Source: Acidobacteriota bacterium (GTDB lineage: Bacteria; Acidobacteriota; Terriglobia; Bryobacterales; Bryobacteraceae). Taken from it: 16,555 nucleotides of DNA. Of the stretch, positions 13,036 to 16,555 are shown one piece after another. The position numbers were made by a program, and so were the translations under genes. Each line of letters begins with the position of its first letter. Position 1 is the first letter of the stretch. Location of the stretch: assembly GCA_023436715.1 (NCBI GenBank), contig JAEZIJ010000244.1, forward strand, positions 1 to 16,555. Direction: 5' to 3'. The notes beneath the pieces are model-generated. The model saw only the letters and a list, made by a program, of their open reading frames with translations, did not search any database and was not told the origin of the DNA.

Positions 13036-15543
13036 GTGCTGAGCCGCGACGATCTGTTGGCGCTATATCAGCGGTTGAGTCTCTCCCCCGAGGCCCAGTT
13101 GATCATCGATCAGGTTCGCACCTCCGATCCCGCACGCCGGGTACGTAGCGGTCACGGCAACGTGAGCGGACGATATCCCAGCAAGAAGATGGGGGTAACG
13201 ATTCAGTTCGAAAGCCACCGGGTCGAACTGGCCGCCATCTACGAGATGGAATACGACGCACACGTGTTGGAGTTTTTCGATCAGCCTCCATCCATAAAGC
13301 TGCTCTACGACAGTGCAAACAGCAGGGGCATGGGGGTGCTCCACACACCGGACTTCTTCGTGATCCGCGACGATGCGGTCGGTTGGGAGGAATGGAAGAC
13401 GGAGGAGGATCTCAACCGGCTCGCCGAACACAACCAGAACAGGTACCAGCGCGATGAGACAGGGCGATGGCGCTGTCCGCCTGGCGAAGCGCACGCCTCG
13501 CAGTCCGGCCTTTATTATCGAGTTCGATCGGCGCAAGAAATCGATTGGGTCTTCCAGCGGAACATACAGTTTCTCGATGATTATCTGCGGGCAGGCGGTC
13601 CCACATGTCGACCGGGGATTGCGGAGAGACTGTTGGGGCACGCCCTCGCAGCGCCAGGCCTTTCGCTGGAGGCGCTGTTCGAAGTCACGCGGGGCGTTGC
13701 AACGCGCGATGAGATCTATTCGCTGATTGCGACAGGCGCTCTGTCGGTAGACATCCGAAACGCGCCTCTTCGCGAACCGGCCCGAGTGGCGGTGTTTGCG
13801 CCGGGTGAGGAGCAACTGGAGAAAATCGCTGCAGGGCGGCCAGACGCGTCTCTTCATCCTCCGCAGGCTCTTCGCCAGACGACGGATCCTGAGGTATTGA
13901 AGATGATGTCCAATGCGGACGAACACGATTTACGGATTGCAAACTTGCGCTGTCGCGTCGTCCACGGCCTACAGAACGGCCAGTGCGACGCGGATACCTC
14001 CGTCCCATCTCGTACCCTGCGGCGCTGGGCTGCCAGCTATCGCGCCGCGGAAACAAGGTACGGGAACGGATATATAGGACTGCTGCCGCGGACGCACGAT
14101 CGTGAAAACTCGACCCAACGGCTTCCAGAAAATACGCGGCTCTTGATGAACGACTTCATTGCCGGCGACTACGAAACGCTAAAGCAGAAGTCCATGTACA
14201 TTTCTTGGACTGGATTGAAACGGGCGTGCGAAGCCCGGAATACCCAAGCTCCGAGTTACAAGACATTCAGCCTTGCCGTCCGCGCGCAGGCGGGCTTTCG
14301 GCAGACGCTAAAGCGCCAAGGTCGGAGAGCGGCATATGCAGAGGAGCCCTTCTATATCGAGCTCGATCTGAAGACGCCCCGGCACGGTGACCGTCCTTTC
14401 GAGATCGGGCACATCGATCACACCGAGTTGGACGTGGAAGTGATTTCTGCCCAGACAGGCCAAGTTCTCGGGCGGCCTTGGATGACTCTATTGATCGACG
14501 CCTTCAGCCGGCGCGTCCTCGCATTCTACGTGACCTTCGACCCGCCCAGCTATCGTTCCTGCATGATGATTCTGAGAGAATGCGTGCGCCGTCATCAGAG
14601 GCTGCCGCAGATTGTGGTGCTGGATGGAGGGCGCGAGTTTGACAGCGTCTATTTCGAAACCCTGCTGGCCCGATACGAATGCACGAAAAAGACTCGGCCG
14701 CCGGCCAAGGCGAGATTCGGATCTGTGTGCGAGCGCCTCTTTGGGATCACGAACACGCGCTTCATTCATAATCTCGCCGGGAATACCCAGATTACGCGCA
14801 ACGTCCGCCAAGTGACCAAATCGGTGAATCCGAAGGAGCACGCAAGCTGGTCGCTGCCAGAGCTGTACGACTATCTGGCGGAGTATCTCTACGAGGTCTA
14901 CGATACGATCGAGCACCCTGCGCTTGGGCTGGCGCCGCGAGATGCTTACGAACGTGGAGTGGCGGCGACTGGAGCCCGTCCGCACCGGCAAATCGCCGAC
15001 GATCTGGAATTTCAGATGTGGACACTGCCAACGACGGCCAAGGGGACAGCCAAAGTTGCGCCCGGTCGTGGCGTCAAGATCAATCATATTTATTACTGGG
15101 CGGAGGCTCTGCGCGATCCCACCCTCGAGCACAGCCAGGTCGGCGTGCGGTACGACCCATTCGACGCCGGCGTGGCTTACGCTTTTACCGGTGGCCGCTG
15201 GGTGCAATGCCACTCGGAGTATTACCTCGCGCTTCGAGGCCACTCGGAAAAAGAAGTCGTCCTCGCCAGCACGGAGCTACGCAGGCGGCATCATTGCCAT
15301 TCTCACGGGTTTGAAATCACCGCCAAGAAATTGGCCGAGTTTCTGGCATCGGTAGACTCCGAGGAAGCGCTTCTTCTACAAAGGCAGCGTGACCGAGAGA
15401 GTCGGAATATCCGCGACCGGGGTTCCTCCAAAGCTACCGATGACTCGCATCAGTCCAGCGCCGTTCTCCAGAGCCCAACGGAGGATGGAATGGAACAAGT
15501 AGGGGACGCATCGAAAAGCTGTGAGATTTACGGTGAGTTCTGA
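13036..15543 (+). CDS. TnsA-TnsB fusion transposase of a Tn7-like element
   Basis: 835 residues from GTG-13036 (AGGAGGAGG upstream); an upstream TTG at 13000 has no such site. Residues ~1-200 are a TnsA-like endonuclease: Glu64 (RVELAAIYEMEYD), Asp106 (HTPDFFV) and Glu119-x-Lys121 (EEWK), the PD-(D/E)XK order, which cuts the 5' ends. Residues ~280-440 are DNA-binding regions. The DDE domain spans ~440-620: Asp461 (GHIDHTELD), Asp530 (VVLDGGREF) and Glu566 (CERLFG), the Mu/TnsB family retroviral-integrase fold that cuts and joins 3' ends. Then comes a C-terminal beta-barrel (VKINHIYYWAEALRDP, VRYDPFDAG) and a charged tail, as in TnsB proteins that contact TnsC. A fusion of both enzymes implies cut-and-paste movement. 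tnsC follows with a one-base overlap. Confidence 0.9.
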   Translation: MLSRDDLLALYQRLSLSPEAQLIIDQVRTSDPARRVRSGHGNVSGRYPSKKMGVTIQFESHRVELAAIYEMEYDAHVLEFFDQPPSIKLLYDSANSRGMGVLHTPDFFVIRDDAVGWEEWKTEEDLNRLAEHNQNRYQRDETGRWRCPPGEAHASQSGLYYRVRSAQEIDWVFQRNIQFLDDYLRAGGPTCRPGIAERLLGHALAAPGLSLEALFEVTRGVATRDEIYSLIATGALSVDIRNAPLREPARVAVFAPGEEQLEKIAAGRPDASLHPPQALRQTTDPEVLKMMSNADEHDLRIANLRCRVVHGLQNGQCDADTSVPSRTLRRWAASYRAAETRYGNGYIGLLPRTHDRENSTQRLPENTRLLMNDFIAGDYETLKQKSMYISWTGLKRACEARNTQAPSYKTFSLAVRAQAGFRQTLKRQGRRAAYAEEPFYIELDLKTPRHGDRPFEIGHIDHTELDVEVISAQTGQVLGRPWMTLLIDAFSRRVLAFYVTFDPPSYRSCMMILRECVRRHQRLPQIVVLDGGREFDSVYFETLLARYECTKKTRPPAKARFGSVCERLFGITNTRFIHNLAGNTQITRNVRQVTKSVNPKEHASWSLPELYDYLAEYLYEVYDTIEHPALGLAPRDAYERGVAATGARPHRQIADDLEFQMWTLPTTAKGTAKVAPGRGVKINHIYYWAEALRDPTLEHSQVGVRYDPFDAGVAYAFTGGRWVQCHSEYYLALRGHSEKEVVLASTELRRRHHCHSHGFEITAKKLAEFLASVDSEEALLLQRQRDRESRNIRDRGSSKATDDSHQSSAVLQSPTEDGMEQVGDASKSCEIYGEF

Positions 15544-16499
15544 TGACGCCGAGACCCGAATTTCCAGCGACATTGTTGAATGCGCCGTGGCCGGCCAGGC
15601 TGAAACACTTCCAGGGTTTCACGGTCGCTCATCCCCGTCTGGTCGACACCAAGGACCGGCTTCTCGCGGCCATTCGAGAGTGCGCGCCGAACTCGGTAAT
15701 CCTGGTACTCGGACCTACGGGAGTGGGCAAGACGACATTACGGGCGCGAGTCGAGCAGTTTCTCACCGCCGAATCGCTCCAGGAGTTGGAGGCGGATCCG
15801 GCGCGGCTGCCAGTAGTAAGTATCGAGGCCGTCGCGCCGCCGTCCGGCAACTTCAACTGGCGCGATCATTTCAGGCGGATGCTGTATGAGATGAACGAAC
15901 CGCTGATCGATAGAAAACGAAACATGGAACCGTGTAGCAACAATCCGGAGGTCCATTTCATGCCCGGCAGCAAGGCGCATAGTGGAGAGTATCATCATGC
16001 TGTGGAGCAGGCGTTGCGCTACCGCCGGCCACGCGTCGTATTGATTGATGAAGCACAGCATCTTGCAAAAATGCCGTCCGGGCGTCGGTTGTTGGACCAG
16101 TTGGATGTCATCAAGTCCATCGCGAACCGCACCGGGACCGTGCATGCCCTGTTTGGGACTTACGATCTGCTGGCGTTCCGAAATCTCCGCGGGCAACTGA
16201 GCCGTCGCAGTGTGGACGTGCACTTTTGCCGTTATCGCGCTGACAAACCGCAGGATCGCCAAACCTTCCTGAACGGCCTCTGTTCCTTCGAGCGGCAGAT
16301 GCCTCTCTTGGATCCCCCAGAGCTGGTAGCAAACTGGAAGTTCCTGTACGAACGTAGCATTGGCTGCGTGGGGGTCCTGAAGGAATGGCTGGTGAGAACG
16401 CTCGCCGCCGTCTTAACAGCCCGTGGCAAAACCCCTCGAATTTCGGCACCGGCGATGACGGTCCCGGAGGGGCCGGCCGGGGCGACTCAGTCGGACTAA
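15543..16499 (+). CDS. TnsC/TniB family AAA+ ATPase of Tn7-like element
   Basis: 318 residues from ATG-15543, which overlaps the tnsAB TGA by one base (translational coupling). It has Walker A GPTGVGKT at 57-64, Walker B VVLIDE at 165-170 followed by AQHL, and an HALFGTYDLL segment at 201-210 near sensor 1, all typical of TniB/TnsC regulators. It binds ATP, forms filaments or rings on target DNA, and links the transposase to the target-selection protein. The target selector (TniQ/TnsD-type) would be expected next but lies outside the window. The C-terminal ~20 residues are Gly/Ala/Pro-rich. Confidence 0.9.
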   Translation: MTPRPEFPATLLNAPWPARLKHFQGFTVAHPRLVDTKDRLLAAIRECAPNSVILVLGPTGVGKTTLRARVEQFLTAESLQELEADPARLPVVSIEAVAPPSGNFNWRDHFRRMLYEMNEPLIDRKRNMEPCSNNPEVHFMPGSKAHSGEYHHAVEQALRYRRPRVVLIDEAQHLAKMPSGRRLLDQLDVIKSIANRTGTVHALFGTYDLLAFRNLRGQLSRRSVDVHFCRYRADKPQDRQTFLNGLCSFERQMPLLDPPELVANWKFLYERSIGCVGVLKEWLVRTLAAVLTARGKTPRISAPAMTVPEGPAGATQSD

Positions 16500-16555
16500 T
16501 TCGGCTTCGGGTCCGGCACAGCGATCCGGCGGGCCACCGAGAGCGTGCAGCACGC
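16500..16555. other. Window end, no gene identified
   Basis: The 56 bases after tnsC contain no start with a clear ribosome site. A target-selection gene (TniQ/TnsD) is expected further on. Confidence 0.5.

Larger units (their letters stand above)
12423..16555 (+). mobile_element. Tn7-like transposon, one end and core genes (continues past window)
   Basis: The element is defined by a tnsAB fusion, a tnsC gene, and upstream a cluster of four related sites (12431-12580) suited to be TnsB-binding repeats. A TGT (start TGTCACTT at 12423), the typical terminal triplet of such elements, lies eight bases before the first repeat, directly behind thiF. The left boundary is inferred. The right end, target-site duplication, TniQ/TnsD and any cargo are outside the window. 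An IS21-like element can also show repeated end motifs, but the TnsA nuclease domain argues for Tn7-like. Confidence 0.75.

Noticed and set aside
1..16555. CRISPR array or rRNA/tRNA genes
   Set aside because: No regularly spaced direct repeats of array type and no complete cloverleaf or rRNA-like segment was seen by eye.

Overview
The window is GC-rich bacterial DNA with gene-dense stretches, strong Shine-Dalgarno sites and several Gly/Arg-rich proteins. The secreted hypothetical proteins and the accessory cassette are of a kind I associate with Acidobacteria (Solibacter-like) or similar large-genome soil bacteria. That assignment is an inference from style, since no rRNA or marker gene is present. 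The layout looks like an accessory island: two halves of one cassette separated by a block of ordinary and decaying chromosomal genes, then the start of a transposon.

Left cassette half (1-3199, plus strand): the 3' part of an HD-domain protein, a sigma-70 factor of the FliA type, a small zinc-ribbon protein and an AAA+ ATPase whose motifs are in a non-canonical order (Walker B before Walker A). The HD and AAA+ genes each carry a one-base frameshift in a short homopolymer.

Middle block (3200-8640): a minus-strand RluA-type pseudouridine synthase pseudogene, arfB, a DUF2200 protein and a RibD/DHFR-type reductase, followed by a large secreted protein of unknown role. On the plus strand lie a secreted hypothetical gene and a decayed partner with two compensating frameshifts.

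Right cassette half (8762-12432, plus strand): Ycf35/DUF1257, DUF2997, a small radical-SAM (NrdG-like) protein and an unrecognised protein, running into part of a PRTRC (ParB-related, ThiF-related cassette) module. The PRTRC part has a 5'-truncated protein E, an intact protein C (prokaryotic ubiquitin-like, ending in Gly), a 5'-truncated protein B (E2-like, with its presumed catalytic Cys retained) and an apparently full-length E1-like ThiF protein. Together these resemble a bacterial ubiquitin-like conjugation set (Ubl, E2, E1) joined to an AAA+/Ycf35/DUF2997/radical-SAM set. Two of the fused genes look like deletion junctions, so activity is uncertain.

Transposon (about 12423 to beyond the window end): immediately after thiF there is a cluster of four related repeats (core GAAnnATAnnnTGGCC), which look like transposase-binding sites of a Tn7-like end. 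They are followed by a small DUF6788-like gene with a perfect 9-bp dyad at its start, a TnsA-TnsB fusion transposase with both catalytic triads visible, and a translationally coupled TnsC/TniB ATPase. The window stops before any target-selection gene (TniQ/TnsD) or cargo, so whether this is a CRISPR-associated or protein-guided element cannot be told from here.
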